A stretch of 64,000 bases of DNA from Candidatus Pelagibacterales bacterium (GTDB lineage: Bacteria; Pseudomonadota; Alphaproteobacteria; TMED109). The DNA lies in contig PAZF01000002.1 in NCBI GenBank assembly GCA_002715505.1, positions 118,644 through 182,643 of the forward strand. The letters run 5' to 3'. This document shows positions 56,013 to 63,738 of this stretch, piece after piece. Each line of letters opens with the position of its first letter. Within the stretch, counting starts at the first letter, position 1. A program made the translations under genes and the position numbers. The notes beneath the pieces are model-generated. The model did not search any database. It was given only the letters and a program-made list of their open reading frames with translations, and was not told the origin of the DNA.

Positions 56013-57329
56013 CTAATCCAGCAAATTAAATTGATATTCTCTAGCTAATTGTATCTCTCTGCTAATTTCTAGATCGACTTTATCAATTGTAATCAATTCA
56101 TTTTTTTTAATATTTTCTTTTACCTTAGCCCCATCAGATAAACCTATTGGAAGAATATTTTTTCTCTTACTTAATTTTGCTGATATCCCTTCCCCTCTTA
56201 CTGTAAATCCTCCTTCTCCATCTAACAAGTCTCCTTTCACAAGGTCTTTCTTAGCAATACTAGCAACGTCGGCCTTAAAAAATTTAGTCTTTCCAGTAGG
56301 CTCTCTTTTTAAGGCAATATTATATATGCTTTGCGCTAATTCTAAGCCTACATAATGGTATGGCCTCCAAATTGCTGAATAATATCCAGAATCATCAGTA
56401 ATAATTCCATATTGTTTGAAACAACTTTTTACATAATCATTTTTTCCTTCAATTACTATAAATACTCCCCACCTTAGATCATTTAGGATTTTTTCTTTTT
56501 TCTCATTTATACTAGATATTACCTCTACTTGATTAACCTCATTTAAAACACCTCCTTTTTTTTTAGGAATTAATTTTTTGGCAATATTGTCTACACTGAT
56601 TGGTAAATAACTTAATCCATTTTTTGGATAATGTAAGTGTGAAGCATTTACTACTGCAGTCATTTCAATTGCACTTTTATCTCCTGTAATAAATGAATTA
56701 AACATTTTTTTATTCATGCCAGCCTTTATAGCAATATCTGGATGAATACCATAATTATCCCAAACTGTATCAGGTGTAGAATATTTATAAGTATGATGAT
56801 ATTTAGTACCCTTGCCTGCTGCTATTACATTAAACCCATTGACAAGGCCCCATTCTATTTGCTCAATAATTAAAGAAGGTTGATCACCGTATGCCATAGA
56901 ATATATTACATTATATTTATCAGCTAAATCAGACATATATTTTCCAGCAACTACATCTGCCTCTACATTTACCATAATAATATCTTTGTGGTTTTTAATT
57001 ATTTGTATCGCATTAGTAATTCCTGCTACTGCATTTCCAGTAGCTTCTACAACTATATCAATATCATTTTTTTCAAGAATAGAGTCTATGGAAGTGCTAA
57101 AATTAATTTTAGATACTAAATCTTTATTTAAACCTGCAGCGTAGCAATTCTTCTTTGCTTTTTCTACATCAATATCTACAATTGTGTGAATAATTATTTT
57201 ATTTAAGCTATGATATTGTGACAAAAACATTGATATAAATTTGCCACAACCAATAATTCCAATATTAATATTCTTTTTATAATCTTGAAGTTTAGAATAT
57301 AAATACATTTGAAAAATATTAAAGATCAA
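56013..57329 (-). CDS. NAD-binding homoserine dehydrogenase-like protein with C-terminal SAF domain
   Basis: The 438-residue protein has an N-terminal Rossmann motif (IGIIGCGKFISMFLSQY), a middle substrate domain, and a C-terminal SAF-type domain with SIAKKDLVKGDLLDGEGGFTVRG. This layout matches the group called predicted homoserine dehydrogenase (COG4091), whose physiological substrate differs by organism. The ATG seven codons in may be the real start, since the track start overlaps the end of xthA by 11 bases. Confidence 0.78.
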   Translation of the reverse strand: MIFNIFQMYLYSKLQDYKKNINIGIIGCGKFISMFLSQYHSLNKIIIHTIVDIDVEKAKKNCYAAGLNKDLVSKINFSTSIDSILEKNDIDIVVEATGNAVAGITNAIQIIKNHKDIIMVNVEADVVAGKYMSDLADKYNVIYSMAYGDQPSLIIEQIEWGLVNGFNVIAAGKGTKYHHTYKYSTPDTVWDNYGIHPDIAIKAGMNKKMFNSFITGDKSAIEMTAVVNASHLHYPKNGLSYLPISVDNIAKKLIPKKKGGVLNEVNQVEVISSINEKKEKILNDLRWGVFIVIEGKNDYVKSCFKQYGIITDDSGYYSAIWRPYHYVGLELAQSIYNIALKREPTGKTKFFKADVASIAKKDLVKGDLLDGEGGFTVRGEGISAKLSKRKNILPIGLSDGAKVKENIKKNELITIDKVDLEISREIQLAREYQFNLLD

Positions 57330-58104
57330 ACTCTACTATTATAGGAACGTGATCACTTGGCTTAATCTCTCCTCTGATCTCTTTACATATTTGGGTCATT
57401 TTAACATTAGGCTTTAAATCTTGTGAAACAAAAATATGATCAAGTCTACGTCCTCTATTAGATTTTTTCCAATCTTTATTTCTGTAAGACCACCAACTAT
57501 ATAACTTTTCATCAAATTTATTATTACTTCTAATAATATCCACCCATTTTCCCCTATCAATTAATTTCGACAAAAGTTCTCTCTCAACCTCAGTATAAGA
57601 AACAACATTGAGTAGTTGATTGTGAGACCAAACATCGTATTGGCTAGGAGCTATATTAAGATCTCCAGCGAGAACTTTACATGAAGCAGTATCTTTTGAA
57701 AAAAAATCTATCATTTCTTTTAAAAACTCTAACTTATATTTAAACTTTGGGTTTGCTTTAACATCAGGAATATCTCCTCCAGCAGGAACATAAAAGTTAT
57801 GTATTAAAAAATTATTTTCAAGTTTTACCAAGACATGTCTGGCTTCAGCAATACCACACCAATTTATTATACCATTTTTAATAATTGGAATTTTTGTAAT
57901 TACTGCAACTCCATTATATGATTTTTGGCCAGTAAAATGAAAAAACGGATATCCGTTTTTTTTAAAATCTTCAATAGGAAAATATCTGTCCTCAGTTTTT
58001 GTCTCTTGCAAACATAAAATATCAATATTAAAATTTTTTATAAAATTAATTATACTTTTTATTCTTAACCTTACTGAATTAATATTCCAAGAAGCCAGCC
58101 TCAT
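57319..58104 (-). CDS. xthA: Exodeoxyribonuclease III
   Basis: The 261-residue protein has MRLASWNINSVRLRI, the catalytic glutamate in ILCLQETKTED, the GDLNIAPSQYDVWS motif and the terminal KPSDHVPIIVEF with catalytic Asp-His. It is the AP endonuclease of base-excision repair. It overlaps the NAD-binding protein gene by 11 bases on the same strand. Confidence 0.94.
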   Translation of the reverse strand: MRLASWNINSVRLRIKSIINFIKNFNIDILCLQETKTEDRYFPIEDFKKNGYPFFHFTGQKSYNGVAVITKIPIIKNGIINWCGIAEARHVLVKLENNFLIHNFYVPAGGDIPDVKANPKFKYKLEFLKEMIDFFSKDTASCKVLAGDLNIAPSQYDVWSHNQLLNVVSYTEVERELLSKLIDRGKWVDIIRSNNKFDEKLYSWWSYRNKDWKKSNRGRRLDHIFVSQDLKPNVKMTQICKEIRGEIKPSDHVPIIVEFDL

Positions 58105-58227
58105 ATTTTTTACGATATCATATAATAGTACAAATTGCTTATTTATCTTAACAATATAAACCCAGAACCATTTGGAATTATAAAATTAGGAGAAAAAAAG
58201 TAGCTTATTTATATCAGCTTAAAACTT

Positions 58228-58800
58228 TTAATGAAAAGACTTAGATAAATTAAAGCCATTTTTATACTCTTCTTTTTTTTCTAATTCTCCATTGTCATAA
58301 TAGACTTCCCTTACTCCATGCAGAACTCCATTCTTATAACTATTTTTAATCCATAATTTTCCATTACTGTAATAGTAATAATAATCTCCTTCTAACTTCC
58401 CATTTCTATAATTTCTTTTTTCTTTAATTTTTCCATTTTCATAAAAGCTTTCGCTCAAGCCTTCTTCTTTATTATTTTTGTAATTTTGTTTGAGTTTTAA
58501 TTGACCTTTTTTATAATATTCAGATAACTGACCTTCTAATTTTCCTTTAATTAAATATCCTTTTTCTTTTAAGTTCCCATCACTAAAATAATTTAAAAAC
58601 TCTCCATTTAAAACACCCTCTTTATAATTACTTTCAGATAAAATTATACCTTTTTCAGAATATTCTTTCCAATTTCCATCTGGCAGGCCATCTTTAAAAG
58701 TTCCTGTTGCTAATCCTTCTACCTGCCCATTAAAGGGAGTATTAGATTCTTTTTCATAAAATTTTCCATCTATTTCTTTTAGATCTTTAATATTCATCAC
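58228..58800 (-). CDS. MORN-repeat (YwqK-like) protein
   Basis: The 190-residue protein is made almost entirely of about seven MORN_2-type units of 22-24 residues (for example GYLIKGKLEGQLSEYYKKG and YRNGKLEGDYYYYYSNGKLW). There is no signal peptide. Such repeats form an extended beta sheet used in protein or membrane contacts; some are annotated as antitoxin-like, but no toxin gene is adjacent. Two ATGs stand side by side at the start. Confidence 0.85.
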   Translation of the reverse strand: MMNIKDLKEIDGKFYEKESNTPFNGQVEGLATGTFKDGLPDGNWKEYSEKGIILSESNYKEGVLNGEFLNYFSDGNLKEKGYLIKGKLEGQLSEYYKKGQLKLKQNYKNNKEEGLSESFYENGKIKEKRNYRNGKLEGDYYYYYSNGKLWIKNSYKNGVLHGVREVYYDNGELEKKEEYKNGFNLSKSFH

Positions 58801-58871
58801 ACTTATTTCTATTTTAATTATAATGTATTAATAATTTGCTTTTTTCAAAAAAAATACTCTATATAAATAAT

Positions 58872-59657
58872 ATGTATAAATTAAATCAAATTTATAAAAC
58901 TTTCATCCATTTATTATTAGTTCTTGTTTCTGTTTTTATTCATTCTTATGCCATAAGCGATAATAATTCCAACGATGCAGTAAAAACAAGTATTACTGAA
59001 TACTGTAAGGATGCTTTAGATTTTTATTTAGATAGACCAGATTTAGAAACTGAGTTTCTTAGAAGACTTGAGTTTTGTAAAAATACTGTAAGAGATGTAA
59101 GTCCTAATGGCTTTAAAGTAAATCCAATAATATCTGACTTTAAAAGTATGTTTGGTGTAAACGGAAGAACTAGAATGAATATACATCAAGGTATTGATAT
59201 CATAGGATATGCAAATCAGCCTATCATCGCTATAGCTGATGGTATAGTACTTGAAACAGATAAAAAATTATGTGAAGGTCCCACTTTAGTAATAGATCAT
59301 GGAAAATCTATAACAGGAGAAAAATTAATAACAATTTACACTCATACTGGAGAATTCTTAGTTAAAGAAGGTGAAAAAGTAAAAAGAGGGTCACCCATAG
59401 CAAATTTGCCTGAAAAAATTTCATTTCCATGCATGGCTAGAGTAAGACACCTACATCTTCAAATTGGTCAACAATATTGTGAAAAAGAAGAAAAAAATAG
59501 CTGGGGTTGCGATTTTTTTATTAAAGACAAATACAGCTCTTTAAATCCTCATTCTTTTTGGGCTAACGGTAAGGGTAATGTCACATGCTTTAGCGAGAAT
59601 AAACAATACAAAAATGGTACTATTACTTATCCATTTGTTTGCGAGAAAGATGATTAG
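58872..59657 (+). CDS. M23-family peptidase (LytM-like), secreted
   Basis: The ORF track starts at TTG 58836; the ATG at 58872 begins a proper signal peptide (MYKLNQIYKTFIHLLLVLVS) and gives 261 residues. The metal site is visible as MNIHQGIDI (HxxxD) and RHLHLQIG (HxH), with AIADGIVL and IYTHTGEFLV in between as in LytM domains. It probably cuts peptidoglycan or another periplasmic substrate. Several cysteines near the C-terminus may form disulfides. Confidence 0.87.
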   Translation: MYKLNQIYKTFIHLLLVLVSVFIHSYAISDNNSNDAVKTSITEYCKDALDFYLDRPDLETEFLRRLEFCKNTVRDVSPNGFKVNPIISDFKSMFGVNGRTRMNIHQGIDIIGYANQPIIAIADGIVLETDKKLCEGPTLVIDHGKSITGEKLITIYTHTGEFLVKEGEKVKRGSPIANLPEKISFPCMARVRHLHLQIGQQYCEKEEKNSWGCDFFIKDKYSSLNPHSFWANGKGNVTCFSENKQYKNGTITYPFVCEKDD

Positions 59658-59671
59658 TCAAACTTCTTTTA

Positions 59672-59836
59672 TTAACTTAAAGCTACATAAATAGTTGCAC
59701 ATAGCGAAATAATCAAAATTAACGGCATAAAGTAAGTAAGATAAATATCTTTGTTATTAACTTTTGAATTGCTTTCAAACCATCTTCCAGTTTTAGCTAA
59801 CCTTTTCTCTCTCTCCTTATTTAATCTTCTATCCAA
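59672..59836 (-). CDS. Small 54-residue membrane protein with TTG start
   Basis: Too short for the ORF track. A minus-strand frame starts with TTG at 59836, five bases after a near-perfect ribosome binding site GGGAGG. The product has a charged N-terminal half (DRRLNKEREKRLAKTGRWFE) and one C-terminal membrane helix (YFMPLILIISLCATIYVAL). A promoter-like pair lies upstream. I do not recognise the family. Confidence 0.6.
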   Translation of the reverse strand: MDRRLNKEREKRLAKTGRWFESNSKVNNKDIYLTYFMPLILIISLCATIYVALS

Positions 59837-59874
59837 AAATTCCTCCCGGAAAACGTGAATAAATTTTGGGTAAT

Positions 59875-59902
59875 AGTATATATTATTTTACTATATTTAC
59901 AA
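59875..59902 (-). promoter_or_regulatory. Candidate promoter of the 54-residue membrane protein
   Basis: On the minus strand TTGTAA (59902-59897) and TATACT (59880-59875) are 16 bases apart, placed about 40 bases before the TTG start at 59836. In such AT-rich DNA the match is suggestive only. The rest of the gap up to 60009 shows nothing further. Confidence 0.38.
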
Positions 59903-60009
59903 TACTAAATTAAATAATTTACAAATTTTTACTTTTATAGACTAATCTTACTATTAGATTATTAATAAATAAGTAATAGTTAATGAAAAAGAAATTAAAT
60001 TATTAATAT

Positions 60010-60390
60010 TTACAAACTTTTCTTCATCTCTTTCCAAACTATTTCAATTCCTTTTAACGGTCTTAAAAACACTTTAAATTCTACTATTAAATTATTACTA
60101 ACTTTTATCGTATCAATTCCATTTACCAATGTATCTCCAAATAAAGCCTCGAATTCTGCACAAATATAATTTTCTGATTGTACTTTATTTACATAATTAA
60201 ACTTTTTATTTTGGAATATTTTTACTGCTGACGAAAGGTATTTTATTACAATTTTTTTGCCTATCTGTGGGGTGAATACTATAGGAGAATAAAAAACAGC
60301 ATCTTTATAAATTATTTTTTCAAGTTTATCGGTTTTACCTGTTAAAATAATATTTTCCCATTGTTCTAAGCAAGATATATTTTTTTTCAT
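60010..60390 (-). CDS. SnoaL/NTF2-like fold protein
   Basis: The 126-residue protein has the layout of small NTF2-like proteins: an N-terminal helix (CLEQWENIILTGKTDKLEKII), then YKDAVFYSPIVFTPQIGKKIVIKYL, then a beta-sheet half with YICAEFEALFGDTLVNGIDTIKV and IVEFKVFLRPLKGI. The family includes isomerases and unknown proteins; no catalytic residue can be assigned. Single gene, flanked by gaps on both sides. Confidence 0.68.
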   Translation of the reverse strand: MKKNISCLEQWENIILTGKTDKLEKIIYKDAVFYSPIVFTPQIGKKIVIKYLSSAVKIFQNKKFNYVNKVQSENYICAEFEALFGDTLVNGIDTIKVSNNLIVEFKVFLRPLKGIEIVWKEMKKSL

Positions 60391-60586
60391 ATATAATTAA
60401 TTCAAAATAAATATTAGTAAGTAATCACTTTATTTTAATACAATAATTATATTTAATAAAAAACTTTTTAATTTTTTTTATTAAATTCTCAATAATATAA
60501 AATTATTTATCATAATTACATTTTTGATGCGCAAGGACTAATCAGAATGCTCATAAATTTTAGACTTATAAAATAAAAACTCTGAG

Positions 60587-60688
60587 ATTGTTGAAAGTGG
60601 CGGTGGTATAAATACCTAAATAGCAGGAACAGGAAAATACAAAAAATATGATAGGCTTAAAGTGCCCATACGGGGTTCAATATCATGA
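60587..60688 (+). pseudogene. Decayed fragment resembling the four-cysteine secreted family
   Basis: In the 334-base gap 60391-60724 a plus-strand frame reads IVESGGGINT, a TAA stop, then IAGTGKYKKYDRLKVPIRGS and a TGA. The GGG..., GTGKY and L-x-G spacing is like the end region of the minus-strand paralogues nearby (GGGVGKARFLNGTGKYIHLIG). No start codon or intact upstream part remains. The stretch is richer in G and C than its surroundings. It may be a remnant of a related gene on the opposite strand; chance similarity is possible. Confidence 0.42.
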
Positions 60689-60695
60689 GGGCACT
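60661..60695. other. Perfect 7-bp inverted repeat with GC-rich arms
   Basis: AGTGCCC at 60661-60667 and GGGCACT at 60689-60695 are exact complements with a 21-base loop. The arms are unusually GC-rich for this genome. No T-run follows on either strand, so it is not a standard intrinsic terminator. It lies 30 bases beyond the stop of the paralogue at 60725, and could stabilise that transcript's 3' end. Confidence 0.5.
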
Positions 60696-60724
60696 GTTTA
60701 GTATTAGTATAAATGCAAAATAAA

Positions 60725-61168
60725 TTAGTTTTTACATTTAACTGGAGAAAAAACTATTTCTTCTACATAAACAACAGAGTAAGTGCACTTATATCCTATG
60801 TAATTTTTCCAAAAACCTTCAGCATCAATGATATTAGTCTGTCCTACCGCTCTATCTAAGTCAGATCCTTTTTTCCTTTTTCCCATGCTAATGAAAATGT
60901 CTCCATTCTGATCTATGTTTCTACAAGCAAAAAACATATTTTCTAATGCAGATTGTTTATTATATAAAATACTTCCATTACATTGGTATCTTCCATATTT
61001 TCCTATATTAGTTTCAAACCCACCCTCATGTTTGAAGGAAATAAATTTACCACCATCAGGAAATTCTGTAACTTCGTTTCTTATCAATTTCCCGGTACTT
61101 TTAAACGTTAATTCCTTAGCATTTAAGCTAAAAGTAAAAAAAATTAATAAAAAAAATATACTCTTCAT
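60725..61168 (-). CDS. Secreted four-cysteine paralogue, copy 1
   Basis: The 147-residue protein has a signal peptide (MKSIFFLLIFFTFSLNA). It shares with the next copies the pattern G-x-x-x-x-[N/S]-x-G-[K/D/S]-x-x-x-x-x-C-x-G (here GGFETNIGKYGRYQCNG), a second cysteine in FFACRN, a third in YIGYKCTYSVVY and a fourth in PVKC at the C-terminus. Four conserved cysteines in an exported protein suggest two disulfides. It starts four bases after the stop of copy 2, so they are co-transcribed. Function unknown. Confidence 0.75.
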   Translation of the reverse strand: MKSIFFLLIFFTFSLNAKELTFKSTGKLIRNEVTEFPDGGKFISFKHEGGFETNIGKYGRYQCNGSILYNKQSALENMFFACRNIDQNGDIFISMGKRKKGSDLDRAVGQTNIIDAEGFWKNYIGYKCTYSVVYVEEIVFSPVKCKN

Positions 61169-61172
61169 AACT

Positions 61173-61643
61173 TTACTTTTTTAACTCATTAAATAATTCA
61201 TCACTAATTACACATTTGTTATTTCCGAATATTTTATTTTTAAAATAACTTACTGCATAAGTGCATTGTTTTCCTTTTAACTTATTAAAGCTTTTTGTTC
61301 CACCTAAAAAGATAAATTTACTTACTCCAACATCAGACTCTCCGGATGATCTGCTTACTTTAGTCCAAAATTTATTCCCATCATCAAGCTCAATTTCGCA
61401 ATAAACTGTTAATTCTTGAAGTTTACCATTTTTATCTCTTCTGTTTCCAGAGCATTTACTTACAGAATATTTTCCTAAATTACTTGTACCCTGCCCTGAT
61501 TGCTCAAAGTTTTTATAAATAGAACCATCTGGCATCACTATTTCATCAGTGATCGTAACAGTTGCAAAAGTACTTGATTTCCAATCTGCAGAATTCAGGT
61601 AAAGACAGTTAAAGTTTAAAAATATAAGTATTAAATATCTCAT
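61173..61643 (-). CDS. Secreted four-cysteine paralogue, copy 2
   Basis: The 156-residue protein has a signal peptide (MRYLILIFLNFNCLYLNSA), then IVMPDGSIYKNFEQSGQG, SNLGKYSVSKCSG (cysteine 1), LTVYCEIEL (cysteine 2), the GVSKFIFLGGTKSFNKLKGK strand region, QCTYAVSYF (cysteine 3) and NNKCVI (cysteine 4). The same blocks recur in copies 1, 3 and 4. The GGT-x-x-F/Y-x-x-L-x-G stretch resembles lipocalin- or dirigent-like beta-barrel repeats, but I cannot assign a known family. Confidence 0.75.
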   Translation of the reverse strand: MRYLILIFLNFNCLYLNSADWKSSTFATVTITDEIVMPDGSIYKNFEQSGQGTSNLGKYSVSKCSGNRRDKNGKLQELTVYCEIELDDGNKFWTKVSRSSGESDVGVSKFIFLGGTKSFNKLKGKQCTYAVSYFKNKIFGNNKCVISDELFNELKK

Positions 61644-61721
61644 TTTATAAATTACTTTACAAATTTATCCCAAATACAAAAAATAAATTATTATTAACAA
61701 ACTAAAAATAGGAGTTTCATT

Positions 61722-62195
61722 CTATTGATTTACAATTTTTTTGTACTTTTCATCATCAATTTTACATTTATGCTTATGAAAATTAACTTTATTAAAATAC
61801 CTAGCAACAAATGTACAATCTTGACCTATCAAGTGAATATATTTTCCAGTACCATTTAGAAATCTTGCTTTCCCAACTCCTCCACCTTGATCGCCTCTTT
61901 CTCTAAAAAATAAAATCCAGAACTTTTCATTTTTCTCATTTTTATTTTCACACACTACTTCTAAGTTAAACTTTCCTGTTATTAATGTTTCTACTTTACC
62001 ATGGCAGAATGCCGTTCCTATATCACCAAAACTGTCCCTCCATGCTCCTCTATTAATAAGAATATTATATTTTTTATTATCTGGAGTTTCGATTTTTATA
62101 AATTCTGACTCAAAATTACCTTCATAGGAATAATCAAAGCAAAATAAATTTTTAGTTAATAATATAATTAATAATAATTTATAAATATATTTCAA
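61722..62195 (-). CDS. Secreted four-cysteine paralogue, copy 3
   Basis: The 157-residue protein has a signal peptide (MKYIYKLLLIILLTKNLFC), the shared blocks GAWRDSFGDIGTAFCHG, LEVVCENK, GGGVGKARFLNGTGKYIHLIG, QDCTFVARYF and KHKCKID. It keeps the clearest GTGKY form of the late motif. About 78 bases separate it from copy 2; the gap shows nothing else. The C-terminal tail is lysine-rich. Confidence 0.75.
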   Translation of the reverse strand: MKYIYKLLLIILLTKNLFCFDYSYEGNFESEFIKIETPDNKKYNILINRGAWRDSFGDIGTAFCHGKVETLITGKFNLEVVCENKNEKNEKFWILFFRERGDQGGGVGKARFLNGTGKYIHLIGQDCTFVARYFNKVNFHKHKCKIDDEKYKKIVNQ

Positions 62196-62231
62196 TGCCC
62201 TACTTTACCTCAATATTTTTACTGGCAACTA

Positions 62232-62423
62232 TCATTTTTTTATTATGGTTTCAAATTCTTTAATTCCTTTATTATTTATTTCTAGCTTTATGCTTATATC
62301 AAATCTATTAGAATTATTATTTTTTATTTCGTTTTCTATTAATTGATGAGATCCAACACCTACTTGTTTTAAAAACTTTCTTATTTGAGTTGTTATCTCT
62401 TCATTATTATTTAAATCGTTCAT
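62232..62423 (-). CDS. Small protein resembling the DUF6494 group
   Basis: The 63-residue protein starts MNDLNNNEEITTQIRKFLKQ and continues VGVGSHQLIENEI, a pattern I associate with a small alphaproteobacterial family (DUF6494): RKFLK-x-VGV-x-S-x-x-x-IE. The C-terminal half is a strand-like ISIKLEINNKGIKEFE. Cytoplasmic, function unknown. It lies between paralogue copies 3 and 4, on the same strand, 36 bases upstream of copy 3. Confidence 0.62.
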   Translation of the reverse strand: MNDLNNNEEITTQIRKFLKQVGVGSHQLIENEIKNNNSNRFDISIKLEINNKGIKEFETIIKK

Positions 62424-62512
62424 TATATATTCCTTTTATAAAACTTTGACTAATGGAAAAAATAGCCTTCAATAACTTTTTTGTAATACTATTAACCTAT
62501 AAATAGATATAA

Positions 62513-62725
62513 TTATGTTTCTAATTTTTCTAATCTATCAAAAATAACCTTAAATACTTTATAAAACCAAAAATAAATAAAATAAAAATATCCAAAAATT
62601 GGAATTATAGAGAGTATAACAGGTACTACATAATTATTTTGCATTCTCTTTGCAACGATGTATATAAATATTGAGTAAATAATTTGAAGTAATATCATTG
62701 GTAAAAATGCTATAATAATTTCCAT
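62513..62725 (-). CDS. Small membrane protein, unknown
   Basis: The 70-residue protein has two hydrophobic segments (IIAFLPMILLQIIYSIFIYIVA and VVPVILSIIPIFGYFYFIYFW) with RMQNN between, and a charged tail. The layout fits a two-helix inner-membrane protein. The 221-base gap upstream (62726-62946) contains nothing I can assign. Family not recognised. Confidence 0.6.
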   Translation of the reverse strand: MEIIIAFLPMILLQIIYSIFIYIVAKRMQNNYVVPVILSIIPIFGYFYFIYFWFYKVFKVIFDRLEKLET

Positions 62726-62946
62726 AAATAAATTTCCTAATTTAATAGTATAGTATAGCAGTATTATGAAAAGTATTCTAAATTATTTTTTGATAAAATC
62801 TTTTCTTTAACTTGGAATACTATTGATTTATATAATTAAAAGTAATGATTTAAAATGAAATGTAAAAAATATATTTTAAATTAAATTTGGTTTTTTTTTA
62901 CTTTTGTGCAGTCTGCTTTATATCTAAATAAATACATTATACTTAT

Positions 62947-63420
62947 TTAAAGATTATTTTTGATTTTGTTTAATATACTTTTATCAACATTACACTTTGT
63001 GATAAATTGTAGATTATTTTCAAAGTACGAAACAGCATATTTACAACTTGTATTTAATAGGCTTTTATAATCTTTTGTTGCATCAATAATTTTTATATAC
63101 CCTACTCCTGCTTCTTGAAGTGATTTTTCTCGACCTCCTCTAGTTATTATTTTACCTTTTTCAGACTCTTTTTCACATAATACATCCAAATATAGTGTAA
63201 TTTTTTCTTTTTTTTCTAAAGTACCGTAACACTTGTTACTCCCAAAACTTCCTAAGTTATCTTTCCAATGACCAATTATGGATACTACAGAAAATTCTGT
63301 GTTATCTGATAGTTTAATATTTGCAATTGTCTCAAATGTTGCTGTATCTTCCATCGTATAATCTTTTCCAAGCAACCTCATAGAATAAAAAACAAAAAAA
63401 ATAATCAGTAAATATTTCAT
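62947..63420 (-). CDS. Secreted four-cysteine paralogue, copy 4
   Basis: The 157-residue protein has a signal peptide (MKYLLIIFFVFYSMRLLG) and the shared blocks IGHWKDNLGSFGSNKCYG, YLDVLCEKE, EAGVGYIKIIDATKDYKSLL, TSCKYAVSYF and ITKCNVD. It starts four bases after the stop of the ABM-domain gene, so the two are co-transcribed. It is separated from copy 3 by two unrelated small genes. Confidence 0.75.
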   Translation of the reverse strand: MKYLLIIFFVFYSMRLLGKDYTMEDTATFETIANIKLSDNTEFSVVSIIGHWKDNLGSFGSNKCYGTLEKKEKITLYLDVLCEKESEKGKIITRGGREKSLQEAGVGYIKIIDATKDYKSLLNTSCKYAVSYFENNLQFITKCNVDKSILNKIKNNL

Positions 63421-63424
63421 AAAG

Positions 63425-63727
63425 TTATATTATTACTTTAAATCCTTCAAATACAGGGTGTCCTATATATATATCTCTGTGTTGCCCAGCGCCCTTATGC
63501 GCTGAACGAAATGCTTCAGATTTAGTCCAATTTAAAAAAGCGTCTTCTGAGTCCCATACACTATGGGATGCATAAAGCGTAAATGATTTCTCAGAAACTC
63601 CTTTGATCAAATGAAACTCTTTAAATCCTTTGACACCTTCTAAATGAGAGTCTCTTTCCATCCAAATTTTTTCAAAATCATTTTCTCTTCCCTTAACTAT
63701 TTTAAATCTATTCATTGCAATATACAT
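63425..63727 (-). CDS. Antibiotic biosynthesis monooxygenase (ABM) domain protein, haem-oxygenase-like
   Basis: The 100-residue protein has the ABM fold pattern AMNRFKIVKGRENDFEKIWMER, GFKEFHLIKG and SVWDSEDAFLNWTKSEAFRSAH. The WTKSEAFRxAH piece resembles the IsdG/HmoA-like haem-degrading branch of the family. Soluble, cytoplasmic. It lies between paralogue copies 5 and 4 with gaps of 4 and 11 bases, so they share a transcript. Haem degradation is an inference from family only. Confidence 0.82.
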   Translation of the reverse strand: MYIAMNRFKIVKGRENDFEKIWMERDSHLEGVKGFKEFHLIKGVSEKSFTLYASHSVWDSEDAFLNWTKSEAFRSAHKGAGQHRDIYIGHPVFEGFKVII

Positions 63728-63738
63728 TTTTTATTCTC

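Noticed and set aside
58836-58871. TTG start of the M23 peptidase as given by the ORF track
   Set aside because: The extra residues precede a proper signal peptide that begins at ATG 58872.
60500-60720. Known structured RNA (tmRNA, RNase P, SRP RNA, 6S) in the gap richer in G and C
   Set aside because: None of the conserved core sequences of those RNAs is visible; the protein-like GTGKY reading explains part of it better.
62726-62946. 221-base gap between the small membrane protein and paralogue copy 4
   Set aside because: No ORF with a ribosome site, no hairpin with T-run and no RNA motif could be supported.
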